DNA from: Pseudomonas sp. DTU12.3
Lineage (GTDB): Bacteria > Pseudomonadota > Gammaproteobacteria > Pseudomonadales > Pseudomonadaceae
Direction: 5' to 3'
NCBI RefSeq assembly: GCF_004124275.1
Contig: NZ_CP027218.1
Coordinates: forward strand, 3,785,501-3,849,500
Length of the DNA stretch: 64,000 bases
This document shows, piece by piece, positions 18,101-44,526 of this stretch (position 1 is the first letter of the stretch; each line of letters opens with the position of its first letter). A program made the position numbers and the translations under genes. The notes under the pieces were generated by a model. It was not told the origin of the DNA. It did no database searches and worked only from the letters and a program-made list of their open reading frames with translations.

Positions 18101-21100
18101 CGGCTGCGCAGGCTTTCGTGACGCGCGACGATCCGCGCCAATGCCCGTTGCAGGGCCACGGCGTCGAGTCGGCCACGCAGGTGCAGGCCCAGAGGAATGT
18201 TGTAGGCGGTGTTGCCGCCGTCCATCTGCGCGAGGAACCACAAACGTTGCTGGGCGAACGACAGCGGCAACGCCTGATCTCGCGGCGCCGGCAGAATCGG
18301 CGGCAAGCTGCTGCGTTCGGCCTGACTCAAGACCTCGGCGACCGCCGCCAGCTGCGGATTGGCGAACAGATCGGCCAGCGCCAGTTCCACTCCCAATTGC
18401 TCACGCACCCGGGACAGCATGCGCATCGCCAGCAACGAGTGGCCGCCGAGTTCGAAGAAGTTGTCGTGGCGGCCGACCTGTTCGACCTGCAACACCTCGG
18501 CCCAGACCTGTGCGAGGCTGATTTCCAGTGGATTGGCCGGCGCCTCGTAAACCCGACTGAGCAGCGCCTCCTGCGTCGGTGCCGGCAGTGCCTTGCGGTC
18601 GACCTTGCCGTTGTTGTTCAACGGCAACACATCGAGTTGCACCCACGCCGTCGGCACCATGTATTCCGGCAGTCGTGCGTGCAACTGTGCGTGCAGTTCG
18701 GCGCTGTCCAAGACGCCATCGTGCGCGGTGTAGTAAGCCACCAGACGCGTGGCGTCCTGACCGACACGACGCGCCAGCACCACCGCCTCTTTAATCCCCG
18801 GGCAGTTCAGCAGGCGATTCTCGATTTCACCCAGTTCGATGCGGAAGCCACGGATCTTCACCTGATCGTCGTTGCGGCCGATGCAATCGAGTTGCCCCGG
18901 CGCCAGCCAGCGTACGAGGTCGCCGGTGCGGTAGAGCAACGCGCCAGGCTTATCACTGAACGGATCGCGGAGGAATTTCTCGGCGGTCAGATCCGGTCGG
19001 TTCAGGTAACCCAGTGCCACGCCCTCCCCGCCGATGTACAGCTCGCCGGTCACGCCCATCGGCACCGGATGCTGGTACGCGTCGAGTACGTAGACCTGGG
19101 TGTTGCCGATTGGCCCGCCAATCGGCACGCTGTCGGCGTGTTCCGCCACTTCGCACACGGCAAAGGTTGTCGCGTAGGTGGTGGTTTCGGTCGGGCCGTA
19201 GCAATGCACGATGCGCAATGCGGGGGCCTCGGCCAGCAGGCGCCGGAACGCCGCCGGATCGCCACGCTCACCGCCGCACAGCAGAATCCGCAAGCCTTTG
19301 AGCGCCTGCGGGATCAGTTGCACGTACTGGTTGAACAGCGCGGTGGTGACGAACAGGATCGTCGCGCCACTGGCGCTCAGTTCACGGCCGAAGGCATTCG
19401 GATCGAGCAGGGTTTGATGGTCGATGATCACCACGCGACCGCCATTGAGCAGCGGCCCCCAAATGTCCATGGTGCTCGCATCGAACGCCGGGTTCGAGGC
19501 GAACACCACACGATCCTGCGCAGTGAAATCGGCGTAACCGTTGTTGAGCACCAACCGACCGATGCCCCGATGCGGCACCATCACCCCTTTCGGCGTGCCG
19601 GTGGAACCGGAGGTGTACATGATGTACGCCAGTGTTTCGGAAGACTGCACCAGGTTGGGGTTATGCGTCGGCTGGCCGTTAAGGGTCAGCGTGTCGAGAT
19701 CGATGCGCGGCGCGGCGTAGTCGATGACTTCGCTACTCAAGGTCAGCAGCGCCAGCGCCTGACAGTCCTCGACCATGAACGCCTGACGCTCGCTCGGCGC
19801 ATTGATGTCCAGCGGCACATAGGCCGCCGCGCACTTGGCAATGGCCAGTTGCGCCACCAGCAGCTCCAGCGAACGCGGCAACAGGATCGCCACGTGGTCA
19901 CCCGGTTGTACGCCGTGTGCGATCAGGTGATGGGCCAGGCGGTTGGCCTGCGCGTTCAGCTCGAAGTAGCTCAGCGAATGCGCACCCTGCACCGCCGCCA
20001 CGGCTTTTGGATGCGCCGCAGCCTGCTGCTGGAAAACCCCGTGCACGGTCAGTGTTTGCGGGTAATCGCGCGCCGTGGCGTTGAAGTCACGCAGCAAGCG
20101 CTTGCGCTCATCCGCTGCCAGCAACGGCACCTGCTCCAACACCGTTTGATCGTTGCTGATCATCGCCTCAAGCAAGCACTGCAAGTAGCTGATGTAGCGC
20201 TCGATCGTCGATGCATCGAACAGCGCCGTGGCGTAGTTCAGCGAGCCGCGAATCACCCCGTTGACCTCGCCCAGTGTCAGCGTCAGGTCAAACTTGGCGA
20301 CATCGCCCGGCCCGGCAACGCCTTCCAGCGTCAGCTCGCCCAGCGCCAGTTGCGGGCCGACGCTGCCGTCCCAGTTCAGTGTGGTCTGGAACAGCGGGCT
20401 GTGCGCCAGACTGCGCAGCGGTCGGGCGATTTCCACCACTTGTTCGAAGGGCAGATCCTGATGCGCCTGCGCCGCCAGTGTCCGCGCCTTGACCTGTGCC
20501 AGCAGCGCTTCGACGCTCGGTGCGCCCGAGGTGTCGATGCGCAAGGCCAGCGTGTTGACGAACATGCCGATCAAGCCTTCGAGTTCCGCGCGGCTGCGGT
20601 TGGCCACCGGTGCACCGATCAGCACATCGGTCTGCCCGGACAGGCGACTCATCAGCGATGCCCAGGCGCTCATAACGGTCATGAACAGTGTCACGCCATG
20701 ACGTTGGCTCAAGGCCTTGAGCCCTGCGCTCAGGCGCGGGTCCAGCAGCACTTCGACGTTGCCGCCGGTGTAATCCTGTTGCGCCGGTCGCGGGCGATCG
20801 GTGGGCAGCGTCAACAAGGCCGGCGCGCCATCGAGGGTCTGCTGCCAGTAATGGCTTTGCCGTTGCAATACTTCACCGCTGAGCCAGCGCCGTTGCCATA
20901 CGGCGTAGTCGCCGTATTGCAGGGTCAGGGCTGGCAGCGGGTCAGGCTGACCCTGGCTGAACGCTTGATACAACGCCATCAACTCAGCGGTCAGCACACC
21001 CATCGACCAGCCATCGGCGACGATGTGATGCACGGTCAACAGCAGCACATGATGCTCGTCGGCCAGACGCACCAGTTGTCCGCGAATCAGTTGATCGTTC

Positions 21101-24100
21101 TGCAGATCGAACGCTGCCGAGGCTTCTTGCGCCATCAATCCCTGCAAGGTGAGTTCACCTTGCAAGTCTTGGCGCAGGTCTTCCATGCGCAAGAGCAAAC
21201 CGCTGTCGACCGGGGCAATCGACACCTGCGCGGTGTCGTCGATGCGGATGAAACGGCTGCGCAGGGTTTCGTGGCGGGCCACGATCTGCGCCAGCGCCGC
21301 TTGCAGGGCATCGACGTCGAGGTGCCCGCGCAAGCGCAAGGCGACAGGGATGTTGTATGCCGAGTTGCCACCGGCCATCTGCGCCAGGAACCACAGGCGT
21401 TGTTGGGCGAAAGACATCGGCAGCGCTTGGTCGCGCGGTGCCGGCACAATGTCCGCTAGCGTGCTGCGCCCGGCGCGGTTCAATACTGCGGCGACGGCGC
21501 TCAATTGGGCGTCGGCAAACAGCTCACTCAGCGCCAGTTCGACGCCGAGGCGCTGACGGATCAGCGAGACCATGCGCATCGCCAACAGCGAATGACCGCC
21601 AAGTTCAAAAAAGTGATCGTGACGGCCGACCTGCCCGACTTGCAGCACTTCGGCCCAGATCTGCGCCAGCGCGGTTTCCAGCTCGCCTTGCGGCGCCACG
21701 TATTCACGGGTCGGCAGCGCGGCCAGATCCGGCTTCGGTAAAGCCTTACGGTCGACCTTGCCATTGGCGGTCAACGGCAAAGCCTCGAGCCGGACAAACG
21801 CCGCCGGCACCATGTAGTCCGGCAACTGCGCCAACAGATGCTCGCGCAAGTTGCCCACTGCCAGTGGCTCGGCCCCCGTTTGTTCGGTGAAATACGCCAC
21901 CAGTCGCGGCTGACCGGGCTGGTCCTCGCGGGCCAGCAGCACCGCCTCGTTGATACCGGGGAGCTGATTGAGGCGGGTCTCGATTTCGCCCAACTCGATG
22001 CGCATGCCACGGATTTTTACCTGATCGTCGTTACGCCCCAGATAGTCGAGCGAGCCGTCTTCGCGCCAGCGGGCAAGGTCACCGGTGCGGTACATGCGCG
22101 CATTCGGCGCGCGGCTGAACGGGTCGTGCAGGAAACGTTCGGCGGTCAGGTCGGCGCGGTTCAGATAACCCCGGGCCACGCCCGCGCCACCGACGTACAA
22201 CTCGCCCATCACGCCCATTGGCACCGGGCGTTGCTGCTCGTCGAGCAAATAAACCGCCGCGTTCGCCACCGGTTTGCCGATGTGCAACGCCGCGCCCACT
22301 TCGACATGCCCGGAGGTGGCGACCACGGTGGCCTCGGTCGGGCCGTAGTTGTTGATCACGGCGAAGCGCTGCTGACGGCTGAACTGACGCAAGCGATCGC
22401 CACCGATCAGCAAGGTGCGCAAGGTCGGATGATCAAGGTTCTGGCTGAACGCGTATTCGGCGACCGGTGTCGGCAAAAAGCTCACGTCCAGCGGTTGCGC
22501 GCGCCACCAGTCGAGCAACGCATCGATGTCTTCAGCGCCGTCATGGGTCGGTGCCAGGTGCAAAGTCGCGCCCGCGCACAGGGCCGGCCAGACTTCCCAC
22601 GCCATCGCATCGAAACCGAAGCCAGCAAGACTGGAGGTGTGGTTGCCGGCGCGTAAATCGAACGTTTCACAATGCCAGTCGACCAGGTTGGACAGCGTCT
22701 GATGCTCGACCATGACCCCTTTTGGCAGGCCGGTGGAACCCGAGGTGTAGATCACGTACGCCAGGTGCTTGACCGTCAAGTCTGGTACCAGAGGGTTGTG
22801 CTGCGCGTGCGCCGGCCATGCGCTCAGGTCGACATCGATCACTGGCACGCTCAGCAACGGCAGTCTCTGGTGCAGATCGCTTTGCGTGAGCACCGCGACC
22901 GGTGCGCTGTCGTTCAACAAATAGCTGATCCGCTCGGCGGGATGCGCCGGATCGATCGGCACATAGCCGGCGCCGGCCTTGAGAATGGCGACCAGACCGA
23001 CCAGCGTATCCAGTCCACGGCGGGCGACGATGGCCACGCGGTCATCCGGTTTCACGCCCAATTCGATCAAGTGATGCGCCAACGCATTGGCCTGGCGATT
23101 GAGCTGCAAGTAAGTCAGTGGCTGTCCGCCAAACACCGCGGCCACGGCCTGCGGACGCTCGGCGACCTGCGACTCGAAGCGCTGGGCAATCGTCAGTCCA
23201 CGCGAGTAATCGGCCTCGGTTGCATTGAAGCGCACCAGCAACTGTTCGCGCTCTGCTGCCGGCAGGATCGACAAGCGATCAAAGCCTGCGTGCGGCGTAT
23301 GCTCCAGCGCCTCCAGCAAAGTCATCAACGCAGCCTGCATGTAGCCGCAGATACGCAGCGCATCAATGCCGGCCCCGGCCAATACCTTCAGGCGGAAGTC
23401 TTCACCGAGATCATCAACGCTGAGGGTCAGGCGATAGTTGCTGTGTTCCTCGGCATCGAGCAGTTGCATGCCGTGCCACGCCGCTTGCACCTCGGCGGAT
23501 ATCGGCCCGATCGGGGTGCTGTGACGATAATTGAGCAGCGTGCTGAACAGCGGCGTGCCCGTCGGCATGGCGCTGCACTGTTGCACCTGTGCCAGTTGCG
23601 CATGCTCGTGGGCGAGCAACTGACTCAGGCGTTCATGGGTCGCCAACGCGGCGCCTTTGACGCTGTGCGCATTGAGTTCGATGCACAACGGCAAGGTGTT
23701 GATGAACACCCCAAGCGCACGCTCCGAGCCTTCACCACCCTGCAATCGGCCGAGCAACACCGTGCCGAATACCACGGCGTCGCGCCCGGACAATTGCCCC
23801 AGCACCTGCGCCCAGGCGAGGTGCATCAGGCTGGCGGCGCTGACACCCAGGCGTCGCGCCTGTTGCCGCACGCTGTGGCTCAGCGAATGTGGCAACGCCA
23901 ACTGCGCCTCTTGCGCTGGCGCGTCGTCGACCCGTTGCTGACCATACGGCAAAGTCGGTTCATCAACAGCGCCGAGCATCTCGCTGAAAAAGCTTTGGTG
24001 CTCTTGTTCGCTCAGCCCGGAGCGGGTGTGCGCCACGTAATTGCGGTACGGCACCGGCTCGCTCAATTGCTCGGCATTGCCCAGCAGAAACGCCTGCATC

Positions 24101-27100
24101 TCGTGCTGCAGCACTTCGAGCGCGACGTGATCCATCACCAGGTGATGGAACAGCAGCAATGCCACCACACGTTGACGGGCTGCATCGCGGCTGTAGACCA
24201 TGCGCATCAGCGGAGCTTCGGTAACCGGCATACGGTAGGTATCGACGGTGAATCGCGCATGCAACCGGCTCAGTGCATCGCCTGCTTCGGCGTCCAGTTG
24301 CAATGCCTCGCAGCTCAGCGAAGCCTGACGCCAGACCACTTGCACCGGCTCGTCGAGACCTTCCCAGAACAGCGAAGTACGCAGAATGTCGTGGCGCTCG
24401 ATCACCCGTTGCAGGGCGTCGGTGAAGGCTTGCAAACGCTGTTCATCGGCGAAGGCAAACTGCGCCTGCAACACGTACGGATCGCCCTGCGCGGCTGACA
24501 GATGATGGAACAGGATGCCGGTCTGCAACGGCGCCAGCGGATAGATGTCCTGCACGTTGCGCGCACCGCCGGGAACACTCGCGACGATCCGGTCGATCGT
24601 CGCTTGATCCAGCGCCACCAGCGGCAGAAGTTCGGGGGTGATGCGCGGGCAATCGGCCGGAATCAGGTTTGCCGGCACCGCCGCTTCAGGCTCCCCGCCC
24701 ACTGCCGCCGCCAGCGCGGCCAGCGTCGGTTGGCCGAACAGCACGCGAATATCCGCCGACAGCCCGGCGCGGCGCATGCGCGCAACCAGATTGACCGCCA
24801 GCAACGAATGGCCGCCCAGTTCGAAGAAATGATCGAAGCGCCCTACTCGCTCGACCTTGAGCAACTCGGCCCAGATCCCTGCAATCACGGTCTCGATTTC
24901 ACCGACCGGGGCTTCGTACGCGCGGGTCAGCAGCGCCGAATGGTCAGGGGCCGGCAAGGCCTGGCGATCGAGTTTGCCGTTGGGGCTCAGTGGCAAGGCC
25001 GGCAGATGCACAAACAGCGCAGGCACCATGTAGTCCGGCAAATGCTTGAGCAGTTGACTGCGCAGCTGATCGATGTCCAGCGGCTCGCCGCTGTAGTACG
25101 CGACCAGACGCTGATCGCCCGGCACATCTTCACGGGCCAGCACCGCCGCTTCGCGCACGCCGTCGATGTGCGCCAGATGCGCCTGGATCTCGCCCAGTTC
25201 GATGCGCAAACCACGGATCTTGACCTGATCGTCATTGCGCCCCAGGTACTCGATGTTGCCATCGGCCAGGTAACGCGCAACGTCGCCGGTGCGGTACAGA
25301 CGCGCGCCTGGCTGATCGCTGAACGGGTCGTCGAGGAAGCGTTCGGCCGTCAGCTCAGGCCGATGCAGATAACCCCGCGCCACCTGCACGCCGCCGAGAT
25401 ACATCTCCCCGACCACGCCGAATGGCACCGGTTGCTGATGAGCATCGAGGATATACACGCGGGTATTGCACAGCGGTTTGCCGATCGGCGGCGTGCCTTC
25501 CGGTACCGGCGAATCGGGCTCCAGCGTCCACACCGTGCTGTCAACGGTGGCTTCAGTCGGGCCATAAACGTTGTGCAGGCGCACCTGCGGCAGGCGCTCG
25601 CGCACGCTGCGCACCAATGCGGCTGTCAGCTCACCGCCACCACAGAACACATCGGTCAGGCTGCGGCATTCACCGACTGCTTGCTCTTCAAGGAACTGCT
25701 GCAACAGCGCCGGTACGAACTGGATGACATTGACCTGTTGCTGACGAATCAACTGCACCAGCGCGGCCGGATCGCGGTGCTCGTCCGGGCCGGCGAGGAC
25801 CAGGCGCATGCCGCTGGTCAACGGCCAGAACAGCTCCCACACCGAGGCATCGAAACTCAACGGGGTTTTCTGCAACAGCGCAGCACCGCTCGCCAGCGGG
25901 CACAGGTTGGCGCTCCAGTGCAGAAGATTGCCCAGATTACGATGCTCGACCATCACGCCTTTCGGGGTGCCGGTGGAACCGGAGGTGTAAATCACATAAG
26001 CCAGGTTCGCGGCGCTCAGGTCCGGCACCTGCGGATTACTCGGTTCAAGGTCTTGCCAGGTGCACTGGTCGAAATCGACCAACACGCCGGCCCACTCGCC
26101 GATCAACACGCGCGTCGGCGCATGCACCAGCGCCGCCACGGGCGCGCTGTCCTCGAGCATGTACGCCAGACGCTCGGCGGGATAACTGGGGTCCAGCGGC
26201 ACATAAGCGCCGCCGGCCTTGAGAATCGCCAGTAGACCGACCAGCAGTTGCGGCCCGCGCTCGACGCAGATCGCCACCCGCGCATCGCGATCTACACCGC
26301 ACTGGCGCAGGTGATGGGCGAGTCGGTTGGCGCGGCGGTTCAACTCGGCGTAACTCAAGCGCAGCTCACCGGCTACCACGGCGTCAGCGTCGGGCGTGCG
26401 CAACACCTGCGCCTCGAAACGACCGTGAACGGTCTGCTCAAGATCGTGTTTGACGGCGGTGTCGTTCAGATCAACCAGCAGATGCTGACGTTCGTCGTCC
26501 GCCAACAACGCGACCTGATCCAGTACCGCTTGATCGTTGCTGACCATCGCCTGCAACAGTCGCTGGAAGTAGCCGACATAACGCTCAATGGTCGATTCGT
26601 CGAACAGGGCAATCGCGTACTCCAGCACACCGCGAATCCCGCCCGGCGCGTCTGCCAAAGTCAGCGACAGATCGAATTTGGCGAAGTGGCTCGGTTCGGC
26701 GACGCTTTCCAGGGTCAGATCGCCGAGGCTCAGACTGGCGCCATGGCCGCTGTCCCAACTGAACATCACCTGAAACAACGGGCTGTGCGCCATGCTGCGC
26801 GCAGGTTTGGTGATTTCCACCACTTGTTCGAACGGCAGGTCCTGATGGGCCTGCGCTTGCAGTGTCCGCGCCTTGACCCGCGCCAGCAGCGCTTCGCTGC
26901 TCAACTCACCCGACGTATCGATACGCAGGGCCAGGGTGTTGACGAACATGCCGATCAGGCCTTCGATCTCGGCACGAGTGCGGTTGGCCACCGGCGAGCC
27001 GATGACCACTTCCGATTGCCCGGACAAACGACTCAACAGACTCGCCCAGGCACTGAGCATGAGCATGTACATCGTCACACCGTGACGCTGGGCCAAAGCC

Positions 27101-30100
27101 TTGAGTCCGGCACTCAGGCGTTCATCGAGTACCACGTCGACGGTGCTGCCGGCGTAATCCTGCTGTGCCGGGCGCACGCGGTCGGTCGGCAGCGTCAACA
27201 GTGCCGGCGCGCCGGCCAGGGTCTGTTGCCAATATTCACTTTGGCGCTGCAACACCTCGCCACTGAGCCAGCGCCGCTGCCACACCGCGTAGTCGGTGTA
27301 TTGCAGCGCCAGCGGCGGTAGCGGATCCGGCTGGCCATGGCTGAACGCTTGATACAACGCCATCAGTTCACGGGTCAGAATCCCCATCGACCAGCCATCG
27401 GAGATGATGTGGTGCAGGGTCAGCAACAGCACATGATGATCGTCGGCGAGGCGCACCAAGCGACCGCGAATCAGCGCATCGTCCTGCAAATCGAACGGCC
27501 CTGAAGCCTCGCCCTGAATCAGCGCCTGCAAGGTTTCGTCGGGTTGCGGATGCTGGCGCAGGTCCTCGACGCGCAGCAGCAGACCGCTGTCGAGCGGGGC
27601 GATCAGTACTTGCGCCTGATCATTGAACTGGGCAAAACGGCTGCGCAGGGTTTCATGCCGCGCGACGATGCGCGCCAAGGCTTGTTGCAGCGCAGGCTCA
27701 TTCAGTTGGCCGCGCAGACGCAGGCCGATGGGAATGTTGTAGGCGGTGTTGGCGCCTTCCATTTGCGCCAGAAACCACAAGCGTTGCTGAGCGAATGACA
27801 GCGGCAAGGCGCCGTCACGGGCCACTGCGATAATCTCCGGTTGCGTGCTGCGCCCGGCCTGCGCCACGGCCTCGGCGACCGCCGCCAGTTCGGCGTTGGC
27901 AAACAGATCACCCAGCGCCAGTTCGACGCCAAGGCGCTGGCGAACCTGGGACACCATGCGCATGGCCAACAGTGAATGGCCGCCGAGTTCGAAGAAGTGA
28001 TCCTGACGACCTACTCGCTCGACTTGCAGCACCTGCGCCCAGATCTGCGCCAAGGCACTTTCCAGCTCATTAAGCGGCGCCTCGTATTCGCGGGTGAACA
28101 GCGCCGCACGCTCGGGTTTCGGCAGGGCTTTGCGGTCGACCTTGCCATTGGCGGTCAATGGCAGTGCGTCGAGCCGGACGAAGGCCACCGGCACCATGTA
28201 CTCCGGCAACTGGGTCAGCAGGTGCGCGCGCAACTCGGCCACGGCCAGCGGTTCGACCTGGCTCTGCTCGGTGAAATAGGCCACCAGGCGCGGCTGACCG
28301 GGTTGATCTTCGCGCGCCAGCAGCACGGCTTCCTGAATGCCGGGCAACTGATTGAGGCGAGTTTCGATTTCGCCGAGTTCGATGCGCACGCCACGGATTT
28401 TCACCTGATCGTCGTTACGCCCCAGGTATTCAATGGTGCCGTCGGCGCGCCACCGTGCGAGGTCGCCGGTGCGATACATGCGCGCGTTCGGCACGGGGCT
28501 GAACGGGTCATGCAGGAAGCGCTCGGCGCTCAGATCGGCGCGGTTCAAATAACCGCGCGCGACCCCGGCGCCGCCGACGTACAACTCGCCCATGACGCCA
28601 ATCGGTACCGGACGCTGCTGTTCATCGAGCAGGTACATCGTGGCGTTGGCCACCGGTTTGCCGATGTGCAAGGCGTCGCCCGCCTCGATTCGCCCTGAGG
28701 TCGCGACAACGGTGGCTTCGGTCGGACCGTAGTTGTTGATCACGTCGAATTGCTGATTGCGGCTGAACTGGCGCAAGCGGTCGCCACCGATCAGCAGCGT
28801 GCGCAACGTCGGGTGTTCGAGGTTCTGGCTGAAGGCGTATTCGGCGACGGGCGTCGGCAGAAAACTCACGTCCAGCGGTTGCGCGCGCCACCAGTCGAGC
28901 AGTGCATCGATGTCCTCGGTGCCTTCGTGAGTCGGGGCCAGGTGCAGGGTCGCGCCGGCACACAACGCCGGCCAGACTTCCCAGGCCATGGCGTCGAAAC
29001 CGAAGCCGGCAAGACTTGAAGTGTGGCGACCGGCGCACAGGTCAAACGCGCTGCAATGCCAATCGACCAGATTCGACAAGGTGCGGTGTTCGACCATCAC
29101 CCCTTTGGGCAGGCCGGTGGAACCTGAGGTGTAGATCACGTAGGCCAGGTGCGCGGCAGTCAGGCCCGGGACGTGCGGATCATCGGCTTCGCTGAGCGGC
29201 CAGCTCAGTGGATCGAGATCGATCACCGGCACCTGCAACGCCGGCAAGCGCTCACGCAGAGTGTTCTGTGTCAGCACGGCAACCGGCGCACTGTCGCTGA
29301 GCAAGTAGTGCAGCCGCTCGGCCGGGTGCGCCGGGTCGACCGGTACATAACCGGCGCCCGCCTTGAGAATTGCCACCAGCCCGACCAGCGTGTCGAGGCC
29401 TCGGCGGGCGACGATGGCGACGCGATCGTCGGGCTTCACCCCTAGCGCGATCAGATGATGGGCCAAGACGTTGGCCTGTCGGTTGAGCTCGCCATAGCTC
29501 AGTTGCTCACCCAAGAATTGTGCTGCCAGCGCTTCTGGTCGCTGCGCCGCTTGCGCCTCGAAACGTTGGGCAATGGTCAACATCGCCGGAAAATCAGCGT
29601 GGCTGGCATTGAACGCCATCAACACTTGCTCGCGCTCGGCCGCCGGCAGAATCGGCAATCGGTTGATCGCGGTATCGGGCGCCTGCTCCAGCGCCAGCAC
29701 CAGACTTTCCAGCGCGCAGTGCAGGTAATCGCAGAGGCGCTGTGGATCGACCTCGGTGGTCGCCAGCAACGTCAGGCTGAAGGCATCGCCGAAATCATCG
29801 ACGCTCAGGGTCAGTGGGTAGTTGGTGCGTTCTTCGGAGCTGATCGTGCTGATGCCTTGCCACGCGGCGAGGGTCTCGGCACTCGCGGTCGCCGCCGTGT
29901 GGCTGTGACGGTAGTTGAGCAACGCGCTGAACAACGGCGTCGGCGCGACCACGCCGCTGCAACGCTGGGCCAACGCCAGTGGCGCGTGTTCGTGGCGCAT
30001 CAGCGTGGTCAGGCGTTTGTGGGTCGCCTCCACCGCCGCACGCACGCCCTGCGCATCGACATCGACCCGCAGCGGCAGGGTGTTGATGAAAATCCCCAGT

Positions 30101-31265
30101 GCACGCTCAGTGGCTTCGGCGCCCTGCATGCGTCCCATCAACACCGTGCCGAAGACCACGTTGTGCTTGCCGGTGAGCACCGCCAATACCTGCGCCCAAC
30201 CCAAGTGAAACAGGCTCGCGGCACTCACGCCGAGCTGCCGCGCCTGTGCGCGCAGACGCTGGCCAAGCAGCGGTTTGATCGGCAGGCTCAGCTCGGCGAT
30301 GCCGAGGCCGTCGCCCTGCACATCCTGTAAACCGTACGGCAGCGTCGGCTCGGCAATGTCACCGAGCATCTCGCGGAAAAACGCCTCGTGTTCGGCTTCG
30401 CTGATGCCCAGCCGCGCTTGCGCCACGTAATTGCGAAACGGCACCGGGCGCCCGAGCGATTGATCCTGGCCGGTAAGGCAGGCGAGCAGTTCGTGACGCA
30501 CCACGTCGAGCGCCGAGTGATCCAGCGCCATGTGATGGAACAACAACGTCGCGACCACGCGCTGGCCGTCCTCATCCCACGCGTAGGCCAGTCGCATCAT
30601 CGGTGCGTACTTGACGTCGAGACGGTAATGCCGCGCATCGAAGCGCTCGTGCAATTGCTGCAGTACAGCGCGTTCGCTGTCGTCCACCGCGACTTCTTCC
30701 ATCGGCAACTGCGCCTGACGCCAGACCACTTGCAGCGGCACGTCCAGCCCTTCCCAATGCACCGCCGTGCGCAGGATGTCGTGGCGGTCGATGACCTTTT
30801 GCAACGCTTGGGCGAAATCCTGCAAACGCTCACGGCTGTTGAACGCGAAGTACGATTGCATGACGTACGGATCGCCCTGCTCGTTGCTCGCGTGGTGATA
30901 GAGAATGCCTTCCTGCAACGGCGCCAGTGGGTAGATATCCTGGACATTGGCGGCGCCGCCGGGTACGTCGGCGATCAAGCGGTCGAGGGTCGGCTGATCG
31001 ACTTCAGCCAGGGTCACCATCGCTGGCGTGATGTGTGTACTGCCGGGAAGAATGCCGTTGGCCGGAACGTCGATCTGGCCTGCTCGATTGGCCGAGTATT
31101 GGCCGGCCTTGATCAGTTCGATCAGTGCCGGTTTGTGCTCGCGCAGCGCCGCCAGCAGCGCCGGATCGCTCAACGCCTGTTTGTTGCCATTGACGCGCAA
31201 TTGTTCATCGGCCACCGCCAACTGAATGTCTTTTGCCTTCAGGGTTGCCAACAGTTCGAGCACAT

Positions 31266-31269
<4 letters not shown>
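13426..31269 (-). CDS. Lipopeptide NRPS C: five modules plus tandem thioesterases
   Basis: 5947 aa, the terminal synthetase of the 11-residue assembly line. Order: TubC-like docking domain (~1-55); module 7 dual C/E-A(Leu)-T; module 8 LCL-A(Gln)-T; module 9 dual C/E-A(Leu)-T; module 10 LCL-A(Ile)-T; module 11 LCL-A(Glu)-T; TE1; TE2. All five carrier domains keep the phosphopantetheine motif GGHSLLA, and all C domains keep the second catalytic His and the Asp of HHxxxD. The start is GTG at 31269, overlapping the nrpsB stop (GTGA), so synthesis is coupled. The 2+4+5 arrangement with two TEs is that of ArfC (arthrofactin) and amphisin-family synthetases. No frameshift or missing core motif was seen. 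Confidence 0.95.
15150..18309 (-). other. NRPS module 11: LCL-A(Glu)-T
   Basis: LCL-type C domain (HHIISDGWS), so Ile10 stays L. A code DGWKFGVVDK (start near 16312): Lys278 with Asp331 indicates an acidic side chain, most likely Glu as at position 11 of tensin; Asp as in amphisin cannot be excluded. No epimerising domain follows, so the last residue should be L. Boundaries are approximate. Confidence 0.72.
18310..21464 (-). other. NRPS module 10: LCL-A(Ile)-T
   Basis: LCL-type C domain (LSFAQQRLWFLAQMAGGNSA, HHIVADGWS), so Leu9 stays L. The A code reads DAMFLGCTYK (start near 19480), which resembles Ile codes of Pseudomonas lipopeptide synthetases; relaxed Ile/Val use is common for such domains. 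Boundaries are approximate. Confidence 0.8.
21465..24679 (-). other. NRPS module 9: dual C/E-A(Leu)-T
   Basis: This is the only dual C/E domain inside the second half of NRPS C (FHHLSAAQGD, HHLVMDH), so residue 8 is predicted to be D. A code DAWFLGNVVK (start near 22612) gives Leu9. Its A domain is very similar to that of module 7, including the surrounding WRAQPLDVSFLPTPVAEYAF tract. Boundaries are approximate. Confidence 0.85.
24680..27849 (-). other. NRPS module 8: LCL-A(Gln)-T
   Basis: The LCL-type C domain (LSFAQQRLWFLAQMEG, HHIISDGWS) accepts an L-donor, so Leu7 stays L. The A code is DAWQFGVVDK (start near 25852). It closely resembles known Gln codes (DAWQFG-I/V-DK), matching Gln8 of amphisin and tensin rather than Ser8 of arthrofactin and lokisin. 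Boundaries are approximate. Confidence 0.8.
27850..31269 (-). other. NRPS module 7: docking-dual C/E-A(Leu)-T
   Basis: The module begins with the docking domain, then a C domain with the dual C/E hallmark in variant form (HHASNEQGD; the usual Ile/Leu after HH is Ala) and HHMALDH. It should epimerise Ser6 and condense it to Leu7. The A-domain code read from the sequence is DAWFLGNVVK (specificity Asp near 28998), the standard Pseudomonas Leu code. Boundaries are approximate. Confidence 0.85.
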
Positions 31270-44276
<13,007 letters not shown>

Positions 44277-44420
44277 GAGGTAACCTGCTGTAAATGCGGA
44301 AAAAAGGAGCGCGCAGCAGCGAGTCCGTGCACGCGGCGCGCAGCCTGGAAAAACTAAAACATCGAGCCGTGGGTGTCTGACATGGGAAGCGGGGACAAGC
44401 CGCCCTCCCGCTACTCGCCT

Positions 44421-44506
44421 CTGTAGGAGCTGCCGCAGGCTGCGATCTGTTGATCTTGCTTTTAAAAACAACATCAAAAGATCGCAGCCTTCGGCAGCTC
44501 CTACAG
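44421..44506. repeat. REPIN-type palindrome, copy 2, inside the NRPS operon
   Basis: Inverted CTGTAGGAGCTGCCG... arms enclose an AT-rich loop containing ATCTTGCTTTTAAAAACAAC. It occupies the 250-bp gap between the nrpsA stop (44527) and the nrpsB start (44276). In the transcript it would fold into a long hairpin, so it may influence the ratio of NRPS A to NRPS B/C by attenuation or RNase processing. That effect is inference. Confidence 0.9.
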
Positions 44507-44526
44507 GGAGGGTTCAGATTGCGAGG

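Noticed and set aside
44277..44477. N-terminal extension of nrpsB from a TTG at 44477
   Set aside because: It would translate a REPIN palindrome into a basic, family-unlike peptide. The ATG at 44276 has a ribosome-binding site and starts directly before the docking domain.
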